Below are positions 1 to 8,231 of a stretch of DNA of 30,144 nucleotides, piece after piece (position 1 is the stretch's first letter; each line of letters starts with the position of its first letter). Both the position numbers and the translations under genes were made by a program. The DNA is from Candidatus Poribacteria bacterium (GTDB lineage Bacteria; Poribacteria; WGA-4E; PCPOR2b). The DNA lies in contig JAPUIP010000587.1 of the NCBI GenBank assembly GCA_027296925.1, forward strand, positions 1-30,144, written 5' to 3'. The notes beneath the pieces were generated by a model, which worked only from the letters and a program-made list of their open reading frames with translations, searched no databases and had not been told where the DNA came from.

Positions 1-208
1 CTCGAATTCGAGCTAGGCGGGTTCCGAAGGGCGCGTCGGCAAAAGTCTCCTCCAGTCTTCCCTCTGATTGTAGGCATTTGGCTTCCATGTCAATGATTTC
101 GCTGAGCGCATCTTTGATCGGCTGCAAATCTGCCCGCGAAAAAACAGTGGACTTGACCACATGCCCTTCTTCATGAAACTGCTGCAATTCTGCTTTTGTG
201 AGACTCAT
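1..208 (-). CDS. Phytanoyl-CoA dioxygenase (PhyH) family protein, N-terminal part
   Basis: The gene begins at 208 and runs off the left edge, leaving 69 codons visible. The product opens MSLTKAELQQFHEEGHVV, which resembles the usual PhyH beginning (a short helix, then F-x-x-x-G-hydrophobic). PhyH proteins are Fe(II)/2-oxoglutarate oxygenases that hydroxylate small molecules. The iron-binding HxD...H triad and the 2-oxoglutarate arginine would lie beyond the edge, so activity cannot be judged. The start is set by a GGAGG ribosome site (complement of 216-220) 7 bases upstream. It is the last visible gene of a same-strand run, 38 bases after the aminotransferase stop, so co-transcription is likely. 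The family call rests on a short N-terminus and is moderate; the substrate is unknown. Confidence 0.6.
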   Translation of the reverse strand, partial: MSLTKAELQQFHEEGHVVKSTVFSRADLQPIKDALSEIIDMEAKCLQSEGRLEETFADAPFGTRLARIR

Positions 209-246
209 GCTGGCTCCTCCAGGACCTTTCTTCAGTTTTCCGCGTC

Positions 247-1437
247 TCAAATCTTTTCACGAATCCGCATCAACCGCGCACCCGCTTCGCGCAAAGTCTC
301 TTCATCTTTACTAAACATGAACCGAAGTTTCGTCCGCCCCAGTTCGGGGTGACTGTAGAAGCTGGAGCCCGGCACCCCGCCGACGCCAATCTCCTTGACA
401 AGCCAATGCGCAAATTCGGTGTCACTCGGAAAACCGAACGCGCTGATGTCAGTCATGATGTAGTACGCCCCCTCGGGGACATAGCAGCGAAATCCAGCCT
501 CCGTCAACAACTCCAAAAGCAATTTGCGCCGATGGTCATATCGTTCAACCAGTTGCCGGTAGTATGCCGGATCCAATTGGAGTGCGGCGACGCCCGCTTC
601 CTGTAAGGGATGGGGCGCGCCGACCGTTAAGAAATCGTGCATCTTGCGAATGGCGTTCGCCAGGTATTCGGGGGCAACCACATAACCGAGCCGCCAGCCG
701 GTGATGGAGTACGTCTTGCTCAGCCCCGAAATCGTGATCGTCCGGTCGCGCATCTCAGGCAGCGCGCCAATACTGACGTGTGGGCGCTCGTCATAGATCA
801 TGTGCTCATAGATCTCGTCCGTCACAGCGAGACAATCAAACTCGCAACACAGCGCCGCAATCTCCTGCAATTCGTCGCGGCTGAAGACTTTTCCGAGCGG
901 GTTGTTCGGCGTGTTCAAGACAATCGCTTTCGTGTTTTGGCTGAAAGCGTTTCGCAGTTCATCGGAGTCATAAGCAAACTGGTAGTCGCCTTCAGGCGTG
1001 CGCGTCTCTCGCAACGGCACATAGACGGGCTTCGCTCCAGAGATAATCGTGTCCGGCCCATAGTTCTCATAGAACGGCTCAAAGATCACGATTTCATCGC
1101 CGGGGTTGATGATGGCTAGCATCGTCGACATCATGCCCTCGGTCGAGCCGCAGGTTACCGTGACGTTGCGATCGGGCTCAGTGGGGATGCCGTTAAATGT
1201 CGCCATCTTATGCGCAATTGCCTGGCGAAATCGCGGCGCCCCCCATGTGATGCTATATTGGTTGTACCCGTTTTGGATAGCATCGATCGCCGCACGCTTG
1301 ACCTCCTCCGGCGGTTCAAATCCAGGCGTGCCTTGCGAGAGATTAATGGCATTGTGACGAATGCAGAACTGTGTCATCCCGCGGATAACGGATTCAGTAA
1401 ATCGCGTAGATTTTTGTGAGATCATAGATTTCAGCAT
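247..1437 (-). CDS. Pyridoxal-phosphate aminotransferase, class I/II
   Basis: This is a cytoplasmic fold-type I aminotransferase that moves an amino group from an amino acid to a 2-oxo acid. In a 406-residue numbering that counts from a possible TTG start at 1467, the motifs are INLSQGTPGF at 41-50, the phosphate-binding GSTEG at 107-111, NTPNNP at 185-190, DEIY at 217-220, the PLP Schiff-base lysine at 251 in SGLSKTYSITGWRLGY, and the carboxylate-binding arginine at 382 in LRFMFSK. The set is complete and the length is normal. I prefer the ATG at 1437 (396 residues), because the extra ten residues look unlike the family; neither start, nor another ATG at 1425, has a good ribosome site. It resembles the kynurenine/methionine/aspartate aminotransferase subgroup, but the substrate cannot be read from sequence. 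It follows the MOSC gene closely and precedes the PhyH gene. Confidence 0.9.
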   Translation of the reverse strand: MLKSMISQKSTRFTESVIRGMTQFCIRHNAINLSQGTPGFEPPEEVKRAAIDAIQNGYNQYSITWGAPRFRQAIAHKMATFNGIPTEPDRNVTVTCGSTEGMMSTMLAIINPGDEIVIFEPFYENYGPDTIISGAKPVYVPLRETRTPEGDYQFAYDSDELRNAFSQNTKAIVLNTPNNPLGKVFSRDELQEIAALCCEFDCLAVTDEIYEHMIYDERPHVSIGALPEMRDRTITISGLSKTYSITGWRLGYVVAPEYLANAIRKMHDFLTVGAPHPLQEAGVAALQLDPAYYRQLVERYDHRRKLLLELLTEAGFRCYVPEGAYYIMTDISAFGFPSDTEFAHWLVKEIGVGGVPGSSFYSHPELGRTKLRFMFSKDEETLREAGARLMRIREKI

Positions 1438-1480
1438 GGGAATGTTGGCATGAGTTTGTCGTTGCAAACGGTCAAGACGT

Positions 1481-2017
1481 TCACGTTACTTTGCGAATCG
1501 AATCGCCGACTCGGATTTCACCGCCTTCAACCACACGCACGAAAAGCCCACGTAGCCGTCGAGATTTGTAGGCGTCCGAATTGACGGCTTCCAGCGCGTC
1601 AGCGCCGTACCGGCGTTCAAATTTCTGACAGCCGGTATGCGGCACGTCCGTGACTTCAAGGGTAGCGCCGCCGATTTGTAGTCGCATACCGGTGGGTAGA
1701 TTCTCCTTGCTCAGATCGAGATCGACGAGCAGATTATCACCGGCAAGGGACATGCCATCCGTGTCACCGGCGATCATCTGGAGAAACGGCGCGTTCATAA
1801 CGGAGATCTGCGCCCCGGCATTTGGGCTTTTTGGGCGTGCCCATCGATCGCCATGAAGTCCACCTTCGGGGCTCACGTCAGCCGCTTGAGGTGTTTCCCG
1901 CCTTTCTTCCGGCAGGCGAAGTACAATCTGTTCGAGTATCCCTTCATCTTGCGGGCTTGCTGTCATCTGAGCAATTTGGGCTTCAATCTGATTCAATGAT
2001 AAATGCTGAACTGCCAT
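1481..2017 (-). CDS. MOSC domain-containing protein
   Basis: This 178-residue protein is a stand-alone MOSC (molybdenum cofactor sulfurase C-terminal) domain. Visible motifs are GGLHGDRW at 52-59, the ISVMNAPFL strand-helix, and PHTGCQKFERRYG, whose Cys130 is the conserved MOSC cysteine thought to handle sulfur or the molybdenum cofactor in related YiiM/YuaD-type proteins. The final strand GEIRVGDSI is typical of the family end. The start at 2017 is chosen because a GGAGG site lies 5 bases upstream; an in-frame ATG at 2035 lies upstream of that site. It is followed closely by the aminotransferase and preceded by the sugar isomerase 122 bases away. No molybdoenzyme gene is in view, so its partner is unknown. 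Confidence 0.85.
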   Translation of the reverse strand: MAVQHLSLNQIEAQIAQMTASPQDEGILEQIVLRLPEERRETPQAADVSPEGGLHGDRWARPKSPNAGAQISVMNAPFLQMIAGDTDGMSLAGDNLLVDLDLSKENLPTGMRLQIGGATLEVTDVPHTGCQKFERRYGADALEAVNSDAYKSRRLRGLFVRVVEGGEIRVGDSIRKVT

Positions 2018-2139
2018 GTTTTCCTCCAATTTCATTGCAATTTTAGATTAGACGGGTCCAGGGCAAATCGGGGTTATTCCTTCTCAGCCCCTCTGCGCTT
2101 TTGCGTTGCGACGCTTTTCAAAGGTCTGATAAGCAGCGC

Positions 2140-2982
2140 CTACGGCTCCCGCAAATGCTGCTGCAGGTAGGCGACAGCAAGGGCTTCGATATTTTCGCCC
2201 GGTTTCGCGGGGCCGAGATGCTCCGGGCAGATGACCCCATCAAAGCCGGTTTCTTCGACCAGACGCAGGACGCGAGGATAATCGATCTCCCCTTCATCGA
2301 GGAACACCTCTTCAAATCCTTCCCAGTTTCCCACCACATCCCGCGCATGCGCAAAATGAATGCGGTCTGAGAGGGGAGCGACGGCGGAATATGGATCTGA
2401 ATCTGCGAGTGCTAAAATACCGGCATCGTAAGTAACGCCGTTATACGGGTTGGGGACGTCTTCCAGTAGCCGCTGAATGCTCTCGAAATTCCAGATCAGG
2501 TAATCGGGGTGGAAGTGTCCGTGCGTTGCGATCTTCACGTTGGATTTTTCCGCACCTTCAGCAACCGCCGCGTAAAAATCCATCAGACTTTTCCACGCAT
2601 CCGGTTCGTCCGCTTTGGAAGCGGGGCGCTCCATATATGTGTAGAACAGCACGGCGGGAATCGATGCTTCGCCGACACATTCGATCATCTGCAGGACACT
2701 CTCGAGGTCTTTGCGCCCTTCCAGCTGCCGAAGCCAATCCGGTGCAGCGGTGTTCCGTTCACAGTGTCGAAAGGCGTGTGTGTATATAACGCTCAGATCC
2801 ACGCTCTGTTCAGCCAGCGCAGCTTTGGACGCCATCAGTTTCTCCACATCCCCCGGCGCGGTGGGCGCATCCCCGGCGGTAAAGACGGCGTCGCCGAGAC
2901 ACACCTGATCGACATTTAATTCGTGACAATACGCCGCGAGCTTTTTCGGGTCGTTCATTCCCGTCTGAATGCCAACTTTCAT
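2140..2982 (-). CDS. Sugar phosphate isomerase/epimerase, TIM barrel (mannonate-dehydratase-like)
   Basis: This is a 280-residue xylose-isomerase-like TIM barrel. The product starts MKVGIQTGMNDP and ends with barrel strands carrying likely metal and substrate residues: HGHFHPD at 154-160, YDAG at 185-188, HFAHARD at 209-215, DEGEID around 229-234 and CPEHLG near 252-257. The HxHxRD strand and the final P-x-H loop recall UxuA mannonate dehydratase, but the protein is shorter than classical UxuA, so I give only the superfamily. The ATG at 2982 has an AAAGGA ribosome site 8 bases upstream; a TTG directly before it is less likely. It leads the minus-strand run with the MOSC, aminotransferase and PhyH genes. 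A role in sugar-acid or polyol use is plausible but unproven. Confidence 0.8.
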   Translation of the reverse strand: MKVGIQTGMNDPKKLAAYCHELNVDQVCLGDAVFTAGDAPTAPGDVEKLMASKAALAEQSVDLSVIYTHAFRHCERNTAAPDWLRQLEGRKDLESVLQMIECVGEASIPAVLFYTYMERPASKADEPDAWKSLMDFYAAVAEGAEKSNVKIATHGHFHPDYLIWNFESIQRLLEDVPNPYNGVTYDAGILALADSDPYSAVAPLSDRIHFAHARDVVGNWEGFEEVFLDEGEIDYPRVLRLVEETGFDGVICPEHLGPAKPGENIEALAVAYLQQHLREP

Positions 2983-3306
2983 CAAAATTGTCCTTTCTGA
3001 TTCGTCAACCGAATCTCAAGTTCAGTCACTTGCTTCTCTATTTTCGCATACTTCGGGGAAAATTGGAAGTTTTTTTTAGGGGCGCATCTCGTACCGACAT
3101 TGAGATCGCCCTCATCTGTGGCGTAATTCTGTTTCTGAACAATTTGTAAATTTCTGTCAATGCTGATTTTCCCTTGATTTTTGAATCAATCTTGATACAA
3201 TAATCAGTACACCGCAAAAGGTGATGACGGATTTACCAATGGCGACCATCCAATCATACTGAAGATAACTCTTTCCGACGGCGTGTTCGGAAGGCAATGG
3301 AGGCAT
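2983..3306. other. Intergenic region between divergent genes
   Basis: These 324 bases separate the minus-strand sugar isomerase from the plus-strand pseudogene. The region holds the plus-strand promoter at 3174-3201 and a roughly 100-base leader after it. In the leader, TTCCGA (3273-3278) can pair with TCGGAA (3287-3292), and shorter CACC/GGTG and ATGG/CCAT pairings are possible. I recognise no riboswitch class. On the minus strand a TTGACA (complement of 3155-3160) has no acceptable -10 at normal spacing, so no isomerase promoter is called. Confidence 0.5.
3174..3201 (+). promoter_or_regulatory. Sigma-70 promoter upstream of the chimeric pseudogene
   Basis: TTGATT (3174-3179), a 16-base spacer and TACAAT (3196-3201) form a good housekeeping promoter. 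Transcription would start near 3208 and give a leader of about 100 bases before the likely start codon at 3307. The promoter looks intact although the gene downstream is broken. Confidence 0.6.
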
Positions 3307-4891
3307 ATGAAATTATAGAGACGTTCAAACCAATTTCGCTCCCATTCTAGTTTTTCTTAGCGCAGTGAATCTACTGCTATTCAGCATTCCGGCAGCGGAT
3401 GCGCAGAAAATGTACTGGACAGCCAAAGAGAGGATTCACCGCGCAGAGATAGACGGCGGAAGTGCAGAGACGTTCCTCTCGGTCATGCTGTTAGAGCCCC
3501 GCGGCATTGCGATTGACACGGTCGGAAGGAAAATCTACTGGACGGACCGGGGAAGGGAGAAAATCCAACGAGCGAATATGGATGGCACCGCTATCGAGGA
3601 CCTGGTCGCCGGATGGCACGAAGATTGCTCTCACCGCGGCACGCGATGGCAACCATGAGATTTACATCATGGATGCTAACGGGACACGCCCGAGACGATT
3701 AACCGAGCATCCAGCCAATAACAGCGAGCCACATTGGTCACCGTTCGTCGCAGAAGCGCCTGCGGCGGCAGCGGACATCTCTATCTCCATGCGGCCCGAC
3801 CGCCTGATCGCCGGCAGTGGGGCAACCGCAAAGGTGATTATCACCGTCATCGATGTGTTAGGAAATTTCCTCACAGGGGAAACAATTTCCCTCACGGCGA
3901 CAAATGGGGTTCTGCCGGAAACCGCGACTGAACTCGGCAAGGTCATCATTGTTCTCGACGGTGGAAATAGCCAGGACAATCCCGCGTGGGACACCTTCAA
4001 CGGATTAGCAGAATACGTCCACAACGTTTTCCGTGGGCGCACCTTCGACGAGGAGGATATTCAGTTTCTCTCACCGGAACCCACGCGAACGGTGGGTGCG
4101 GATACCGAGACAACCGTGAGTACGCTGGAACTGGCAATCACGAACTGGGCAAAATCGCGGGTCAATCCGCAGGTACCGCTTTTTCTGTACCTGCTCTCGC
4201 ACAATTTAGAAGATCAATTCTTGCTGGAAAAACGGGGAGACCGGGAAATCTTTCTCGCTCCGGGCGCTTGTTGGGGCACAATTTGGAGCGGAGGGCGATG
4301 CGCTGAGCGGCGATGTCAACGGCGATGGGAGCGTGGATTGTGGTGGACCTCGTCATTGTCGGCTCGCATTTCGGTCAAACCACCGTAGCGTCGGCTCCCC
4401 TTGCGCAGACGCTTCCCGAAACGGAGCAAGGCGTTCCAGCGTTTCTTGTAATGCGGGCTGGCAGCTCACGCGGGAACGGATACGATAAGATTCAGCGAGC
4501 ACTTGCCGCCTTAGACGCACAACCGCATCTGCCACACGGGGCAGAGACCGCACGTGATCTCCTCCGAACCTGGTTAATGAAAGCGGGCGTGATTGTCACC
4601 GAGACAAAGCTGCTTCCCAATTACCCTAACCCGTTCAACCCAGAGACATGGATTCCGTATCAGTTAGCGTCCGACGCGGCGGTGCATATCTCGATTTATG
4701 ACATCAAGGGAACACTGGTGCGTCAATTAGCTCTTGGACACCGGCAGGCAGGATACTACACGAATCGAAGTCGCGCCGCACATTGGGACGGCAGATCTGA
4801 GATGGGAGAACAGGTTTCGAGCGGTGTGTATTTCTATCAACTCCGTACCGGTGACTTCACCGGTGTGGGACGGATGGTCATTGTCAAGTAG
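3307..4891 (+). pseudogene. Chimeric surface/secreted beta-propeller protein, frameshifted remnant
   Basis: The remnant begins at an ATG (3307) after GGAGG and carries an export signal (PILVFLSAVNLLLFSIPAADAQ) reached only after a frame change near 3310-3320. Next come LDL-receptor-type YWTD propeller repeats (KMYWT...RAEIDG, KIYWTDRG...ANMDGT) to about 3600. A second frame change leads into a TolB-type blade (WSPDGTKIAL, EIYIMDANG), an invasin-like Ig domain (VIITVIDVLGNFLTGETISL) and a caspase/C13-like piece (GKVIIVLDGG...FLYLLSHNLEDQF) ending near 4258. A third change opens the dockerin half GDVNGDGSVD (about 4261-4330), and a fourth opens its second half VVDLVIVGSHFGQT. The last frame ends with a sorting-type C-terminus, NYPNPFNPETWIPYQL plus an FlgD-like Ig fold. 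It looks like a mosaic of several exported-protein genes fused by deletions. Sequencing error could explain single-base shifts but not the domain junctions. Confidence 0.8.
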
Positions 4892-4917
4892 CGATCAATC
4901 TACTTCAGGAGACACTT

Positions 4918-7900
4918 ATGAACAACCAATTGATGGCACTCATCGAGCAACATCAGAGTCAGATGGAGCGGTTACAGACGGCACAAGTGGATTCTGAATC
5001 CGTGTTTGCAACGGTTTTGGCGGAGTTCGCCATCGGAGAATCCGAGCAGTCGCTTTCGGCGGTGCTGGACTCGATTGAGCAGATTATCGAATTTGCGGAA
5101 TCCCAACGCATGGATCTGGGCGGGGAATCCGCGTTTGCGCTTCTGAGAACGCTCATCAACGCTTATTACGCGGGACAGGACATTGATCTCCAGGATCGCG
5201 CACTTAGTTTGCTAGGCAGGCTGCTCTTCCGGCTGTCGCGCAAGGAGATCGATAGACCTACGGCGGAAGAGATTATCCGCGTCGTCGGTCTCGCTCAACG
5301 CGGAGTTTCGGAGGAGTCTCGAAACTTCCAACGCTTTTTACAGATCTTGCTTGCCGTCATCGATCTTTTAACCGCGGATGCAGCCCTGATCAACCGGAAA
5401 GATGATCTTGTGCGATCTCTGAATCGAATTCTCCGTGAGAACCGGAATCGACAAATCGTATCCGATTCGCTTTCCGCGTTGGTTTTGCTTTGCGATTACC
5501 TGACAAAAGGCGAACGCGAGGGGCTGCTGCAGTCAATGACGGAAGCGATAAACACCGATGGGCTGGAGGTCTTTCGGCGGTGTTTACAGGTCATCGTCCG
5601 CTTTTCAGGGCAACGGGGCGATAGCGATGAAAAGCCGGTCATACCGGAAGAGCGGGCGTTAACCGACGAGGCCGCGACGGAGGCGATCGCGCTCGTCGAT
5701 GAACACGCGATCACTGCTGTGCCGGATCAGATTGCGCAAGCAATTATTGACCGCCTGCCACGACCTGAGTTTTCATCGGAGATCGTACAGCGGCTGGACG
5801 TCCTCTTCGTGCTGATTGCTCCAGCCAATAGCCCACAGCGGGCGGCTTTGATGGAGATGATCGCGCGAATCGTTGAGTCCGACAATTACAGCCAGATCGA
5901 AACAGTCCTGGAAGCGTTTCGTCCGCTTTACCCACAGTTAAGCACAAATGAGCAGGTTGCGCTTTCTACAGGCGTCTCCGGATTATTCAATCGAGGGGAT
6001 TTGCGTTACCTCGATCTCGCGATTTCTGTCCTCGATGTTTTCGTTGCCGACCTCTCGGCAGATGATCAGACGCCAATCGTACGTGGTCTGATTCGGTCAA
6101 CGCAATCCGATGAGGCACCACGCATCCACGCGGTTTTAGATCTATTGCCGGCAAGCTATGGCGGTTTTCATCCGGATCGACGCCACCAACTCCTTGACGA
6201 ATTGACCCGTCTGATGCGAACCGGGACACTGGAGATGGTCGAGCGATCGCTCGCTTGCGCCACGGCAGTGCGTGCAAAGACAGTCGGTGGGTGGCCCGCG
6301 GAGATCGAGGCGGAATTGTCTCAGGCGATTGCACACGCCATCAAAACAGTGATGCACGAAACAAGCGGCTTCCCACTTGCCGAGTACCTAATCGAGTTTG
6401 TGGTGAGCGACGATACACTTCACCTCTTGTTACCAGAATGCCTGAAAACACTGGAACGGTTTAGACGGGCGCCGGGGCGCGAAAATCGTGTGTTTGAACT
6501 CCTGTGCCGTACCAGCGAGGGGCTGAGAGCACAGGCGACGCTATATCCGTCATTACCCCAGGCTGCTACGCTGTTGGGGAGTTTTGCGCAAACGCATCTC
6601 GCTCCGCTGCTCGACGAATTTGAACAGTTACTGGCAACCAGCGATGAACCGGTGAATCGAGCGATTCAGTCGCTGACGAAGACGATGCTCACAACGCTTT
6701 CCGAACTTTCCGCCACTGTTCGAGTGGTCAACTTCATCCTGCAGAATCACGCGCTAACAATTCCATCACTCATTGACGCCGCCGCTGCTGCGCTCTGCTC
6801 GCATGACCTCCACGAAGGGGAAGCCGATACGTTCGGCTTGATCCTCCAGCTTTATGATGTCTCGAATGCTGACGCACCGGCACGAGAGTCAATTACGGTG
6901 GGTTTACGCGACGCAGCAACGCGCGCTTCCACCTTCCAAGAGCTCGAGCGTGTGACCGCAGTTGCCGTCGCGGCGCCGGACCTTCCCCATTTTCGCAAGG
7001 AGGAACTCGAACGGGAGGTCTTGTCTCGACTTGTACCGCTGCTGAGGTCTGCGGATCATTGGCAACAGACGACAGATCTTTTGCATCGGCTGTGTGTTCA
7101 GATGACACATGCCGGCGGTGTCGCCCTGCGCGCCCAGTTGATGGAACTTCTCAGCGAAGTGGATTTGCCTTTTGCAACCTACCAGGCAATCGCCGATCTC
7201 ACCTTCGCGCATGAGTTCTTGCAAGTCGATCTCCCCGCTGTGTGTGCAGAGAAGTTGGCTCAGTTTGCTCGCATCCCCGACATGAGCGAGCCCACATTCA
7301 ATCTCATTGCTGAGAGTTGGGAAGTCGCTCCTGAAGCCTTTAAGATTCGGTTGACTTCGGAAATGCAGAGCGTTGTCGGTGCTGAAGGATTTACGTATAC
7401 GCCTGAGCGTTATGCGCTGCTGCTCCGGTTTATCGACTACGTGTATCATGTGACGGACCACCTGCCAGCCGATCGAGAGAGTATCCAGTTGCATTACCTT
7501 AAGGCGTTGATTCGCCTCTCTCACACGCCGGAGTTGGAGGAGTCCTTATACACGCTCGTCCGTCGAGAAACAGGACCACTTCACAATATCTTATTGCCCA
7601 AGCCACGGGTCGCGCTCAGTGTGTGGTGGTTACTCGTGCCGCTCGCCGATCATTTGCCATCCTACTCGAAACTCAGAGCAAGCGTGAGTGGTTGGAAGCT
7701 CCCACCCGTGTTACAGCAGTCCATCACCCTCCGGCAGATCTCGATTGTTTTTGAGCATCTGTTGACACCGGAGGGCGCCCCGAACCAGTGTGCGCTGATG
7801 CGTCGTGCGTTCGTTAACGCCCTCGGTCAGCTCTATTTAGCCGACTCTGACGATGAAGCGGTCGTTGAGATGGGCGAATCCCTGCTCTCCGAATTCAAAG

Positions 7901-8064
7901 CGTACATCGCCGGAATATCGGATGCGGAGCATCACGATTGGGAGCGGGTTTGTCGGCAGATTTGGCAGGAAGACTCCCGCCGGGGAACCCCAGATGTGGA
8001 TCGACTTCCAGGCCGCGTCCGAAAAGAGTTACGGCGTCAGATCAAAGAGATCTTTTCAAGTTAG
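4918..8064 (+). CDS. Large uncharacterised protein, probably an all-helical solenoid
   Basis: I do not recognise this 1048-residue protein. The sequence is almost wholly helix-forming, with a recurring leucine/alanine/isoleucine heptad-like pattern (for example SLLGRLLFRLSRKEI, LQILLAVIDLL, VIVRFSGQRG, LQLYDVSNADAPARESITVGL). This suggests a HEAT/ARM-like alpha-solenoid, a fold used as a protein-binding scaffold. There is no signal peptide, transmembrane stretch, Walker motif or cysteine cluster, so it is probably cytoplasmic. The C-terminus is basic (RRGTPDVDRLPGRVRKELRRQIKEIF). The start has AGGAG 7 bases upstream and begins 26 bases after the pseudogene stop, so it may share the promoter at 3174 if that is still read. 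The next gene, 167 bases on, is a diguanylate cyclase. The reading frame is certain; the function is unknown. Confidence 0.75.
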   Translation: MNNQLMALIEQHQSQMERLQTAQVDSESVFATVLAEFAIGESEQSLSAVLDSIEQIIEFAESQRMDLGGESAFALLRTLINAYYAGQDIDLQDRALSLLGRLLFRLSRKEIDRPTAEEIIRVVGLAQRGVSEESRNFQRFLQILLAVIDLLTADAALINRKDDLVRSLNRILRENRNRQIVSDSLSALVLLCDYLTKGEREGLLQSMTEAINTDGLEVFRRCLQVIVRFSGQRGDSDEKPVIPEERALTDEAATEAIALVDEHAITAVPDQIAQAIIDRLPRPEFSSEIVQRLDVLFVLIAPANSPQRAALMEMIARIVESDNYSQIETVLEAFRPLYPQLSTNEQVALSTGVSGLFNRGDLRYLDLAISVLDVFVADLSADDQTPIVRGLIRSTQSDEAPRIHAVLDLLPASYGGFHPDRRHQLLDELTRLMRTGTLEMVERSLACATAVRAKTVGGWPAEIEAELSQAIAHAIKTVMHETSGFPLAEYLIEFVVSDDTLHLLLPECLKTLERFRRAPGRENRVFELLCRTSEGLRAQATLYPSLPQAATLLGSFAQTHLAPLLDEFEQLLATSDEPVNRAIQSLTKTMLTTLSELSATVRVVNFILQNHALTIPSLIDAAAAALCSHDLHEGEADTFGLILQLYDVSNADAPARESITVGLRDAATRASTFQELERVTAVAVAAPDLPHFRKEELEREVLSRLVPLLRSADHWQQTTDLLHRLCVQMTHAGGVALRAQLMELLSEVDLPFATYQAIADLTFAHEFLQVDLPAVCAEKLAQFARIPDMSEPTFNLIAESWEVAPEAFKIRLTSEMQSVVGAEGFTYTPERYALLLRFIDYVYHVTDHLPADRESIQLHYLKALIRLSHTPELEESLYTLVRRETGPLHNILLPKPRVALSVWWLLVPLADHLPSYSKLRASVSGWKLPPVLQQSITLRQISIVFEHLLTPEGAPNQCALMRRAFVNALGQLYLADSDDEAVVEMGESLLSEFKAYIAGISDAEHHDWERVCRQIWQEDSRRGTPDVDRLPGRVRKELRRQIKEIFSS

Positions 8065-8231
8065 GATGGTCGTTGCGCGAAGCGTGATGCAGTACCAGAA
8101 ACTGATTTTCAAGCGTCAAGTCACATTCGGTGTGAGGGTCTTCAGTCACTCGGCATATCTGCAGAAATCGGCTGAAGTTGCCACAACAAGCACCGGTCTG
8201 TTTTTCAAATTCGTTAAAAGGAGAAATTGCA

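Noticed and set aside
1..12. Palindrome CTCGAATTCGAG containing an EcoRI site at the very edge
   Set aside because: It could be a cloning junction, but the PhyH reading frame continues through it with plausible residues, so there is no sign of vector sequence.
3155..3160. TTGACA on the minus strand as a promoter for the sugar isomerase
   Set aside because: No acceptable -10 hexamer lies 15-19 bases downstream.
3307..4891. Programmed frameshifting in the mosaic surface-protein gene
   Set aside because: No slippery heptamer plus downstream structure was seen at the changes, and four changes together with unrelated domain joins point to decay.
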